A DNA stretch of 5,254 nt from Acidobacteriota bacterium. Lineage in GTDB: Bacteria; Acidobacteriota; UBA890; WLXD01. The stretch lies in the NCBI GenBank assembly GCA_022571615.1, contig JACZXM010000260.1, positions 1 through 5,254 on the forward strand, in the 5' to 3' direction. Made by a program: the position numbers and the translations under genes. Positions within the stretch are counted from its first letter, which is position 1; every line of letters begins with the position of its first letter. The notes under the pieces were generated by a model. That model ran no database searches. It was not told the origin of the DNA and saw only the letters and a list, made by a program, of their open reading frames with translations. Positions 1-5,254 of this stretch are shown one piece after another.

Positions 1-2
1 AA

Positions 3-86
3 GCGGAAGGCGCTGAGGAGGTCATCGAGGTCGTGGCGCCGGCAGGCGACGGCCTGCTAACGGCAACGCACTCGGAGTTCTCGCGA
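3..86 (+). other. open reading frame continuing upstream of htpX to the window edge
   Basis: The htpX frame has no stop between the left edge and the chosen htpX start. It reads as an acidic peptide (AEGAEEVIEVVAPAGDG...) with mostly G or C in third codon positions, which looks coding. It also contains a GTG at 33 that could act as a start. Either an upstream coding sequence runs into htpX, or HtpX has an N-terminal extension, or the openness is chance in GC-rich DNA. The HtpX family normally begins just before its first membrane helix, which matches ATG 87, so I treat this segment as unassigned. Confidence 0.3.
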
Positions 87-920
87 ATGAACGGCGTCAA
101 GACCACCCTGTTGATGGGGCTAATGACCGGCCTGCTTCTGGCAATCGGCTCGTTCTTCGGCAACCAGGGCCTGGTGATGGCACTGGTGTTCGCCGCCCTT
201 CTGAACCTCGGCAGCTACTGGTTCTCGGACAAGATCGTCCTGCGCATGTACCGCGCCCAACCGGCCAGCCCCGAACAATACCCGCGGCTGCATCGGATCG
301 TCGGCGAGCTGTGCATGCGGGCCCGCCTGCCCAAGCCGGCGGTCTACATTCTGCCCACAGCGGGGGCCAACGCCTTCGCCACCGGGCGCAACCCGCAGCA
401 TGCTGCGGTCGCCGTGACCGCGGGACTGCTGCAGATGCTCGACGACACCGAGCTCGAGGGCGTAATCGCGCACGAGCTGGGACACGTCAAGAACCGTGAC
501 ATCCTGATCTCGTCGCTCGCCGCGACCATGGCGGGCGCCGTCACGATGCTGGCCCGGATCGTAGGCTACTCCGCTATGTTCGGTGGCTACGGCAGCCGCG
601 ACCGTAACGGCGGTGGAGCGATCGGTGCGTTGGCGATGATGATCGTGGCACCGCTGGCGGCAATGCTGATCCAGATGGCAGTGTCGAGGACGCGAGAGTT
701 CAAAGCCGACGCCGCGGCAACTCGAATCGTCGGACACCCGCACGGCCTGATCAGCGCGCTACAGAAGCTCGACCACGCCCGGCAGCGTGTGCCGACCCCG
801 GCGTCGGCCGCGACCGCCCACCTGTTCATCGTCAAGCCGTTCTCCGGTGGGATGATGAGCCTGTTCTCGACTCATCCGAGCACCGAAGAGCGTATCGCGC
901 GCCTCCGGAGCGGGATGTAG
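87..920 (+). CDS. htpX: HtpX family membrane zinc metalloprotease (peptidase M48)
   Basis: HtpX is an integral inner-membrane zinc endopeptidase that degrades misfolded or damaged membrane proteins, working alongside FtsH in characterised bacteria. The 277-residue product starts with a typical HtpX N-terminus (MNGVKTTLLMGLMTG) leading into two hydrophobic segments (about residues 6-24 and 28-44) and the family signature SDKIVLRMY at 47-55. The zinc site HELGH is at residues 129-133, with E130 the catalytic base. The third ligand is E204 in REFKADAAA. Two further hydrophobic stretches (about 142-166 and 178-200) lie between these motifs, as in the family. The C-terminus STHPSTEERIARL is also typical. 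Length is close to the usual 280-295. I chose ATG 87 because it gives the family N-terminus and has GGAG at 74-77, nine bases upstream. GTG 33 would add 18 residues with no family match. A likely terminator follows, so it appears to be transcribed separately from mraZ. Confidence 0.95.
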   Translation: MNGVKTTLLMGLMTGLLLAIGSFFGNQGLVMALVFAALLNLGSYWFSDKIVLRMYRAQPASPEQYPRLHRIVGELCMRARLPKPAVYILPTAGANAFATGRNPQHAAVAVTAGLLQMLDDTELEGVIAHELGHVKNRDILISSLAATMAGAVTMLARIVGYSAMFGGYGSRDRNGGGAIGALAMMIVAPLAAMLIQMAVSRTREFKADAAATRIVGHPHGLISALQKLDHARQRVPTPASAATAHLFIVKPFSGGMMSLFSTHPSTEERIARLRSGM

Positions 921-941
921 CGAGCTGTAGCCGATTCTGCC

Positions 942-977
942 TTGTGGCGCGCTCTGAAACGCGCTGCGAAGTTTTTT
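942..977 (+). terminator. probable intrinsic terminator after htpX
   Basis: Bases 942-951 can pair with 960-969 (10 bp, including three G-U pairs and a GC core of five pairs, 947-951 with 960-964) around an 8-base loop. Two bases later comes a run of six T (972-977). It lies 21 bases after the htpX stop and just before the mraZ promoter, the expected place to separate the two units. The folding was judged by eye only. Confidence 0.6.
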
Positions 978-997
978 CGACGGTTCGCGGCGAACAC

Positions 998-1026
998 TTG
1001 ACAGCCTTGCGAATGCTTCCTATAGT
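998..1026 (+). promoter_or_regulatory. sigma-70 type promoter of the mraZ/dcw operon
   Basis: A perfect -35 box TTGACA (998-1003) and a -10 box TATAGT (1021-1026) are separated by exactly 17 bp. Transcription would start at about 1033, leaving a leader of roughly 77 bases before mraZ. It sits in the intergenic gap between the htpX terminator and mraZ, where the dcw cluster promoter (Pmra in E. coli) is expected. Confidence 0.85.
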
Positions 1027-1033
1027 CCGCCCC

Positions 1034-1059
1034 AGTGGTCCAAAGTGGTTCAGAGTAGT
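1034..1059 (+). promoter_or_regulatory. putative MraZ operator: three direct repeats with 10 bp period
   Basis: AGTGGT occurs at 1034-1039 and 1044-1049, and the variant AGTAGT at 1054-1059, each starting 10 bp after the previous one. MraZ in E. coli binds three short TGGG-type direct repeats of the same 10 bp spacing upstream of its own gene, so one helical face is contacted. Here the repeats lie at and just after the predicted transcription start, where a bound oligomer would block RNA polymerase. The repeats are seen directly; MraZ binding is inferred from position and family knowledge. Confidence 0.75.
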
Positions 1060-1109
1060 AATTTATCCCAAGAACCCGGTAGATCCATTGATTCGGAGCC
1101 TGCAAGCGG

Positions 1110-1550
1110 ATGCTCAGAGGCAACCATCCCGCCACCGTGGACAGCAAGTTCCGTCTCAAGATCCCGACCGCTTTTCGCAACACGATTCGAGCCAGCTATG
1201 GCAGTGAGCTGTTCCTCACCAGCTTCACGGGCGAGAACGTGCTCGTATACCCGCTGCCGGAGTGGAGCGCCATGGAAGAGCGCTTTGCCAGGATCCCGAC
1301 CATGAATCCCGCACGCCGGAAGCTGCTCAGCCGGGTCAACTACTACGGGCTGGTCACGAGTATGGACAAGCAGGGCCGGGTCCTCGTACCGCAGCTGCTG
1401 CGCGAGAGCGCCAAGATCGAGGGCGAGGTGGTGGTCATGGGTCAGATGACCCACCTGGAGGTCTGGAACCACGACACGTTCCGCACTCGCCTGCAGGCAA
1501 GCCCGCTGACCGACCACGACCTGCAAACACTCGCGGATCTGGGGATCTGA
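1110..1550 (+). CDS. mraZ: transcriptional regulator MraZ
   Basis: MraZ is a DNA-binding protein of the SpoVT-AbrB fold, found as the first gene of the dcw cluster, where it controls the operon including itself. The 146-residue product has the two tandem half-domains: the first carries DSKFRLKIP at 11-19 (the common D-x-K-G-R pattern, with F14 in place of glycine), the second MDKQGRVLVP at 85-94. The start MLRGNHPATVD matches the family N-terminus, and GGAG at 1095-1098 lies 11 bases before ATG 1110. Length is normal for the family (about 140-150). It is followed directly by rsmH and preceded by a strong promoter and repeats that fit an autoregulatory operator. Confidence 0.96.
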   Translation: MLRGNHPATVDSKFRLKIPTAFRNTIRASYGSELFLTSFTGENVLVYPLPEWSAMEERFARIPTMNPARRKLLSRVNYYGLVTSMDKQGRVLVPQLLRESAKIEGEVVVMGQMTHLEVWNHDTFRTRLQASPLTDHDLQTLADLGI

Positions 1551-1608
1551 GGATGGTGATGGGGCGCAGCATTCCGCTCAGTCTGGCGACCGGCAACCCG
1601 CCCGTCGC

Positions 1609-1613
1609 AGGAG
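1609..1613 (+). promoter_or_regulatory. ribosome binding site that sets the rsmH start
   Basis: AGGAG ends eight bases before ATG 1622. It supports this start over ATG 1553, which is only 2 bases after the mraZ stop and has the weaker GGGG at 1541-1544. The 1622 start also gives the family-typical distance to the first conserved histidine. Confidence 0.7.
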
Positions 1614-1621
1614 CCCTGCTG

Positions 1622-2572
1622 ATGCAGCGTGAAGCCGAACAGCCCGCCGACCTGCACCGCTCGGTGATGCTCGACGAGATCGTGCAGATCCTCCGTCCGG
1701 TGCCGCAAGGCGTCGTCGTCGATGCCACGGTCGGCTTGGGCGGCCACACCGAGGCGCTACTCGAGGCGATGCCCCAGTTGCGTATCGTGGGCATCGACCG
1801 CGACGCCGAGAGCCTCGAGCTTGCAGATCTGCGGCTGGCACGCTGGTCGGGAAGGTACGAGCTAACCCATAGTGATTTTCGCCAGCTCCCCGAGCTCGCC
1901 ATGGCACGCGGTTGGGCGCCGCTCGCGGGCGTGATCGTGGATCTCGGAGTCTCGTCGCTCCAACTCGAGCGCGACGAGCGCGGCTTTTCCTTCCGCCGGG
2001 AAGGACCTCTGGACATGCGCATGGACCGGCGCCAGAAGCGTACCGCTGCCGTCCTCGTGAACCGCCTCCCCTACCCCGAGCTACGGAGCATGATTCGCGA
2101 CTACGGCGAGGACCGGCAGGCGTCGCGGATTGCCCGGGCGATCGTCGAGGCACGCGAGCAGGCTCCGATCATCTCCACGCTCGAGCTTGCCCGGGTGATT
2201 CTCGAGGCCGTGCCCCAGCGCGGCCCACAGCGAATCCACCCCGCGACGCGCACGTTCCAAGCACTGAGAATCGCAGTTAACGACGAGCTCACGGGTTTGT
2301 ACGAGTTCGTCCTCGCGACGGCCCGCCTGCTGATTCCGGGGGGTAGGCTGGCCGTCGTGGCCTTCCACTCGCTCGAGGACCGGTTGATCAAGCGTGCACT
2401 GCGCTACCTGGCAAGCGACTGCGAATGCCCGCCCGAGATTCCTCGCTGCGTGTGCGACAAGCGGTCTGAGGCAAAGATCTTGACGCGACGACCGCTGTAC
2501 CCGTCGGAGGCGGAGATAGCTGCCAACCCACGGGCAAGGAGCGCTCGGCTACGCGCGCTGGAAAAAAACTGA
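1622..2572 (+). CDS. rsmH: 16S rRNA (cytosine(1402)-N(4))-methyltransferase RsmH (MraW)
   Basis: RsmH uses S-adenosylmethionine to methylate N4 of C1402 in the decoding centre of 16S rRNA, acting in the cytoplasm on the small subunit. The 316-residue product (E. coli has 313) has the family N-terminus LHRSVMLDEIV, the SAM-binding loop DATVGLGGHTE at 34-44, and the acidic strand end VGIDRD at 56-61. The diagnostic block DLGVSSLQLERDERGFSF spans 107-124, followed by GPLDMRMD at 128-135. TFQALRIAVNDEL (211-223) and VVAFHSLEDRLIK (245-257) complete the signature. The C-terminal cysteine cluster (C267, C269, C276, C278) is common in the family. The frame is open back to 1262 inside mraZ, but that part is an out-of-frame reading of mraZ. 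Start alternatives are ATG 1553 (23 extra residues) and ATG 1622, preferred for its ribosome binding site and length. It is second in the dcw operon, 71 bases after mraZ. Confidence 0.97.
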   Translation: MQREAEQPADLHRSVMLDEIVQILRPVPQGVVVDATVGLGGHTEALLEAMPQLRIVGIDRDAESLELADLRLARWSGRYELTHSDFRQLPELAMARGWAPLAGVIVDLGVSSLQLERDERGFSFRREGPLDMRMDRRQKRTAAVLVNRLPYPELRSMIRDYGEDRQASRIARAIVEAREQAPIISTLELARVILEAVPQRGPQRIHPATRTFQALRIAVNDELTGLYEFVLATARLLIPGGRLAVVAFHSLEDRLIKRALRYLASDCECPPEIPRCVCDKRSEAKILTRRPLYPSEAEIAANPRARSARLRALEKN

Positions 2573-2582
2573 ACAGCTGAAC

Positions 2583-2588
2583 AGGAGG
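2583..2588 (+). promoter_or_regulatory. orphan perfect Shine-Dalgarno AGGAGG after rsmH
   Basis: A full AGGAGG lies 10 bases after the rsmH stop, but no ATG, GTG or TTG follows at a normal 5-12 base distance. The nearest candidate is GTG 2612, 23 bases downstream, which opens only a 21-codon frame. The long palindrome starts 7 bases later. It may be the original ftsL ribosome binding site, cut off from its gene by the palindrome; that is inference. Confidence 0.4.
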
Positions 2589-2595
2589 ACATCGA

Positions 2596-2719
2596 GGAGA
2601 GTCGAGGATCTGTGGCTCCACGGCCAGCTAGTAACCCATGCGTTGTAAAAAATGCCTCCCTTTACAACCCTGGCTAGCTTTCGCCCCAGGCCGGTGGAGC
2701 CACAGACCCTCGACTCTCC
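2596..2719. repeat. large nested inverted repeat between rsmH and ftsL
   Basis: The left arm 2596-2625 is matched by the reverse complement at 2689-2719 over 30 positions with one mismatch (A2608 against C2707) and one extra G in the right arm. Inside it, AGCTAG (2626-2631) pairs with CTAGCT (2674-2679). In the centre, GTTGTAAA (2642-2649) pairs with TTTACAAC (2661-2668) around an 11-base loop. The whole 124-base unit could form one long branched or stacked hairpin as RNA or single-stranded DNA. There is no T-run after it, so it is not a standard terminator. It resembles a small non-autonomous palindromic element (MITE- or REP-pair-like), but I see no clear target-site duplication and only one copy is in the window. 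The rest of the gap 2573-2750 holds the orphan AGGAGG and the ftsL ribosome binding site. Confidence 0.85.
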
Positions 2720-2737
2720 CCGCGACCTTTCGCAGGC

Positions 2738-2743
2738 GGAGAG
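2738..2743 (+). promoter_or_regulatory. ribosome binding site supporting the TTG start of ftsL
   Basis: GGAGAG at 2738-2743, with its GGAG core nine bases before TTG 2751, is the only good ribosome binding site near the ftsL N-terminus. The earlier ATG 2652 has no purine-rich site before it and lies in the loop of the central hairpin of the palindrome. Confidence 0.5.
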
Positions 2744-2750
2744 TTCGACC

Positions 2751-3134
2751 TTGTCGCGAATCGAGAACCGGCCCCTCACGAAACCCAGTGAGCCACATCG
2801 TTTCGCCGACTTGGGCCAAGCCATCGCCGCCATGGCCCTTCTCATCATACCCGCATTCCTTTACGCTTCCGAGAGGGCCAACCTCCACGACGCGAACAAG
2901 CACATCAGCGCGCTCGAGGCGAGGTTGCTGCGATTGCGCGACGCGCGCGAGCTGCTGCTGGTCGAGCGCGCCACCGAGCTCGATCCACGCCGCTTGCGGG
3001 ACAAGGCTCGGACCCTAGCGGGCCTGGTCGATCCCGAGAGGGGCCAGATGACGTACCTGCCTCGTCCGGCTGCGCTACCGGTGTCCCCGGCGTTTGTCGC
3101 CGATGCCACGGACGGGCGCGATGGTCATCCGTAG
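2751..3134 (+). CDS. ftsL: cell division protein FtsL (septum assembly, bitopic membrane protein)
   Basis: FtsL forms a complex with FtsB and FtsQ in the divisome and helps activate septal peptidoglycan synthesis by FtsW-FtsI. From TTG 2751 the product has 127 residues: a short basic cytoplasmic tail, one hydrophobic helix at about 21-39 (GQAIAAMALLIIPAFLY), then a coiled-coil-like stretch at about 45-80 (NKHISALEARLLRLRDAREL) and a leucine-zipper-like end. It carries the common FtsL phrase DPRRLRDKARTLAGLVDPERGQM. FtsL sequences are weakly conserved, so the call rests on this architecture plus its place between rsmH and ftsI. An ATG at 2652 would give 160 residues, but its first part is translated from the right half of the palindrome, has unremarkable third-position bias and lacks a ribosome binding site. 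The end overlaps ftsI by 14 bases, suggesting coupled translation. Confidence 0.85.
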   Translation: MSRIENRPLTKPSEPHRFADLGQAIAAMALLIIPAFLYASERANLHDANKHISALEARLLRLRDARELLLVERATELDPRRLRDKARTLAGLVDPERGQMTYLPRPAALPVSPAFVADATDGRDGHP

Positions 3135-5220
3135 CCTCCGTCGCAAGCCCGATCTGCGCCTGCAGCGCAACCGAACCATGCTGCTGCTGGCGGCGGTGGT
3201 GCTATGGAGCGGGGCCCTCATCGCGCGCCTGGTCGACTTGCAGGTGTTTCAGCACGACTGGTACGTGCAGGCCGCCCACACCCAGCAAACCGCCGTGATC
3301 AAGCTGCCGGCGCAGCGCGGCGACATCTTCGCGCGCGGCGGACAGACGCTCGCCACCAGCGTCGAGCTGGCTTCCGTCTACGCCCACCCGAACCAGGTCG
3401 TGGATCCGCGCGCCGCCGCCGAGCTGTTGGCACCGGCTCTACAGCGCTCGGTCGAGTCGCTGTATGGCCAGCTCAGCACCAATAAGCGCTTCGTGTACCT
3501 GCGCCGCAAGGCGAGCCCGGAGATCGCGAAGGCCGTGCGGGAAGTCATCCATTCGACGGGACTGGCCGGCATCGCCCTGCATCCGGATGCCAAGCGCTAC
3601 TACCCCCAGCGCTCGCTGGGCGCTCATGTTACGGGGTTCGTGGGCATCGACAACCTTGGCCAGTCCGGTGTCGAGCTCTTCTACGACGATCTCATCCGCG
3701 GCGAGCCCGGCTCGCTCAACACGCTCAGGGACGGCCACAGGAGGGTCATCGGAGTCCGTAGCTGGGCACTCGAGAACCCGACACGAGGTCATGACCTGAT
3801 ACTGACCATCGACTGGACCCTGCAGTTCGCCGCCGAAGTAGCGATCGAACGGGCGGTGCGTGCTCGCGGCGCCAAGGGTGGCAGCATCGTGGCGATGGAT
3901 CCGAACTCAGGCGAGATCCTAGCGATGGCCTCCTACCCCACCTTCAACCCGAATGTTCGCAACGACGTCGCGTTTCGCGATCATCAGGTCAACCAGGTTA
4001 TCAACTCGCCCTTTGAACCGGGATCCGCGTTCAAGGTCATCACCGCGGCGGCGGCGCTGCACGAGGGGGTCGTGACCGCAAGCGAGCCGATCGACTGCGA
4101 GGGCGGCCACTATGCTGTGGCCAACCACACCTACAACGACTCCAAGCTGGGGTTCGGTGTGATGCCGTTTCGCGACGTGCTCGCCAACTCCAGCAACGTC
4201 GGCACGATCAAAGTCTGCCTGCGGATGAGTCCGGAGACCTACTTCTCATGGGTCACCGATTTCGGTTTCGGCGGCCGAACCGGGATCGACCTGCCGGCGG
4301 AGCACGGCGGTCTGCTCACCGCCCCATCCCAGTGGTCGAAACTGACGCAGTCGTCGATGGCATTCGGACAGGAGATCGGCACCACTCCACTGCAGCTGGC
4401 GACCGCGGTGTCGGCGAGCTACATGAACATTCCGCTTGCCCATACCCAGGGCGGCGAAGTGACCGGCTCGATCGACGAGTCTGTCCGTCACGGCGTGACC
4501 AAGCTCGCGCATTTGCACTTCCCGGCGACCCAGAAGGCGGCGCAGAACCTGATTCGCATGGGAGAGGACCCGGCAACGGTCCATGTCACCGGCTGTCCAT
4601 CCATCGACATCGTCAACGAGACCGACTTAAGTCTGCCGGCCGACGTGTTCGAACGCTACAAGGGGGTCGGCTCGGTGATCGATGCGACGAAGCCCTATCT
4701 CGTCGTGCTCCAGCATCCGGTAACAACCGAGTATCCCCACGGTCACGAGCAGATCGACGAAACCATCCGGGCGGTCTCGAAGATCAATATGCAGGCCCTC
4801 TGGCTGTGGCCGAACGTCGATGCCGGATCGGACGACGTTGCCAAGGGAATACGGGTCTTCCGCGAGGACGAGCACCCGACGAATATACAATTCCTGCGCA
4901 ACGTCACCGCCGAGGATTACGCCTGCATCATCAACAATTGCGCCTGTCTGGTCGGAAATTCCAGCTCGGCGCTGCGTGAGGGGTCTTGTATGGGGGTGCC
5001 CGCCGTCAACATCGGCACCCGCCAATCGGGCCGCGAGCATGGCGAAAACGTAACCCATGCCGGCTATGATGCGGCGGACATCGAGCAGGCGATCCGCATG
5101 CAGATATCCAACGGGCGCTACCCGCGTTCGACTTTGTACGGTGACGGCAGCGCCGGAGAACAGATCGCCAACATCCTGGCGACCGCAGAGGTGCGGATTC
5201 AAAAGCGGTTGGCTTATTAG
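3121..5220 (+). CDS. ftsI: FtsI/PBP3 N-terminal two thirds fused in frame to a NeuC-type epimerase (chimeric ORF)
   Basis: The first roughly 430 of 699 residues are a septal class B penicillin-binding protein: basic tail, membrane anchor at about 20-40, dimerisation-domain motif QRGDIFAR at 65-72, and transpeptidase start with GSIVAMDPNSGEILAMASYP. The acyl-enzyme motif SAFK has its serine at 302 and lysine at 305; the second motif SSN is at 357-359. The typical FGQEIGTTPLQLATAVSA follows. From about residue 427-433 the protein becomes a UDP-GlcNAc 2-epimerase (see the 4399-5220 entry). The third transpeptidase motif KTG and the last 150-200 residues of FtsI are absent, so this product should not be an active transpeptidase, although FtsI is normally essential. 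ATG 3121 is preferred; ATG 3103 and TTG 3094 would add 6 or 9 residues and a longer overlap with ftsL. The reading frame itself is certain. Whether it exists in a living genome is doubtful: assembly chimera, recombination and true fusion are possible in that order. Confidence 0.9.
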   Translation: MVIRSLRRKPDLRLQRNRTMLLLAAVVLWSGALIARLVDLQVFQHDWYVQAAHTQQTAVIKLPAQRGDIFARGGQTLATSVELASVYAHPNQVVDPRAAAELLAPALQRSVESLYGQLSTNKRFVYLRRKASPEIAKAVREVIHSTGLAGIALHPDAKRYYPQRSLGAHVTGFVGIDNLGQSGVELFYDDLIRGEPGSLNTLRDGHRRVIGVRSWALENPTRGHDLILTIDWTLQFAAEVAIERAVRARGAKGGSIVAMDPNSGEILAMASYPTFNPNVRNDVAFRDHQVNQVINSPFEPGSAFKVITAAAALHEGVVTASEPIDCEGGHYAVANHTYNDSKLGFGVMPFRDVLANSSNVGTIKVCLRMSPETYFSWVTDFGFGGRTGIDLPAEHGGLLTAPSQWSKLTQSSMAFGQEIGTTPLQLATAVSASYMNIPLAHTQGGEVTGSIDESVRHGVTKLAHLHFPATQKAAQNLIRMGEDPATVHVTGCPSIDIVNETDLSLPADVFERYKGVGSVIDATKPYLVVLQHPVTTEYPHGHEQIDETIRAVSKINMQALWLWPNVDAGSDDVAKGIRVFREDEHPTNIQFLRNVTAEDYACIINNCACLVGNSSSALREGSCMGVPAVNIGTRQSGREHGENVTHAGYDAADIEQAIRMQISNGRYPRSTLYGDGSAGEQIANILATAEVRIQKRLAY
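4399..5220 (+). other. neuC: 5'-truncated UDP-N-acetylglucosamine 2-epimerase (hydrolysing, NeuC family) portion of the chimeric ORF
   Basis: NeuC-type enzymes convert UDP-GlcNAc to N-acetylmannosamine plus UDP in the cytoplasm, the entry step to sialic acid and related nonulosonate sugars for capsule, LPS or flagellin. This segment starts at the family phrase ASYMNIPLAHTQGGEVTGS, continues with IDESVRHGVTKLAHLHFPAT, then HPVTTE at 532-537 of the fused protein. It ends with the UDP-binding signature GNSSSALREGS from 612 and RQSGREHGENV from 634. About 270 residues are present against roughly 380 in the full enzyme, so about the first 100, forming much of the N-terminal Rossmann half and part of the active-site cleft, are missing. 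The C-terminus looks complete and ends at a natural stop. The WecB branch of the family is an alternative, but the TQGGEVTGSIDE and HPVTTE patterns fit NeuC better. No partner gene (neuB, neuA) is visible, as only 34 bases follow. Confidence 0.88.
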
Positions 5221-5254
5221 TCGCGAGACAATCGATAAGTGGCCAACTCCCCAT

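Noticed and set aside
1050..1526. 158-codon open frame on the minus strand across mraZ
   Set aside because: It lies opposite a clearly recognisable mraZ, matches no family I know, and long antisense frames are common in GC-rich coding DNA. The same applies to the other minus-strand frames over rsmH, ftsI and the epimerase part.
1262..1621. N-terminal extension of rsmH starting inside mraZ
   Set aside because: The residues are an out-of-frame reading of mraZ (Gly/Arg/Pro rich); the RsmH family starts near ATG 1622, which has its own ribosome binding site.
2570..2584. Direct repeat TGAACAG-C-TGAACAG at the rsmH stop
   Set aside because: Two 7-base copies only; too short to claim a function and expected by chance.
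2596..2719. Integron attC site
   Set aside because: It is a long imperfect palindrome, but the inner ends do not fit the GTTRRRY/RYYYAAC core sites, and no cassette structure or integrase is present.
2596..2719. Intrinsic terminator after rsmH
   Set aside because: No T-run follows the right arm, and a terminator here would cut off the essential ftsL and ftsI with no clear promoter downstream.
3121..5220. A genuine bifunctional wall-synthesis and sialic-acid enzyme
   Set aside because: Not accepted as the main reading because both domains are truncated at the joint and the KTG motif needed for transpeptidation is missing; kept as a finding to test.
5239..5254. Possible GTG start of a next gene at the right edge
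   Set aside because: Only 16 bases and no convincing ribosome binding site; a following sialic acid pathway gene would make sense after neuC, but nothing can be supported.

Overview
The window reads as a GC-rich Gram-negative-type bacterial chromosome fragment. It carries the start of a division and cell wall (dcw) cluster: mraZ, rsmH (mraW), ftsL and ftsI, all on the + strand, preceded by htpX. The order mraZ-rsmH-ftsL-ftsI is the standard dcw start. The high GC, the HtpX protease and a short FtsL with one membrane segment would suit a proteobacterial, deltaproteobacterial or myxobacterial-type lineage, but the sequence does not let me name a taxon with confidence.

Layout. Positions 87-920 encode the membrane metalloprotease HtpX; its frame stays open upstream to the window edge. 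Positions 921-1109 hold a likely terminator for htpX (stem 942-951/960-969, then six T), a near-consensus sigma-70 promoter (TTGACA, 17 bp, TATAGT) and three direct repeats with a 10 bp period that look like an MraZ operator. Then come mraZ (1110-1550) and rsmH (1622-2572). Between rsmH and ftsL (2573-2750) lies a large nested palindrome with arms of about 30 bp (2596-2625 and 2689-2719), just after an unused, perfect AGGAGG. ftsL (best start TTG 2751, ending 3134) overlaps ftsI by 14 nt.

The main anomaly is the last gene. The frame 3121-5220 begins as a normal FtsI/PBP3: membrane anchor, dimerisation domain, and transpeptidase motifs SAFK and SSN. Around 4399-4417 it turns, without a frame break, into the C-terminal two thirds or more of a NeuC-type UDP-N-acetylglucosamine 2-epimerase. 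The KTG motif and the rest of the transpeptidase domain are missing, as are about the first 100 residues of the epimerase. The switch falls in a stretch (LATAVSA) that fits both families. This points to an assembly chimera or a microhomology-driven deletion or recombination more than to a designed bifunctional enzyme. If the junction is artificial, sequence to its right says nothing about the dcw cluster or even the same organism.

How the genes work together: MraZ regulates the cluster from its own promoter, RsmH methylates 16S rRNA, and FtsL and FtsI are partners in the septal peptidoglycan machine. HtpX is a separate membrane-protein quality-control gene, apparently a different transcription unit.
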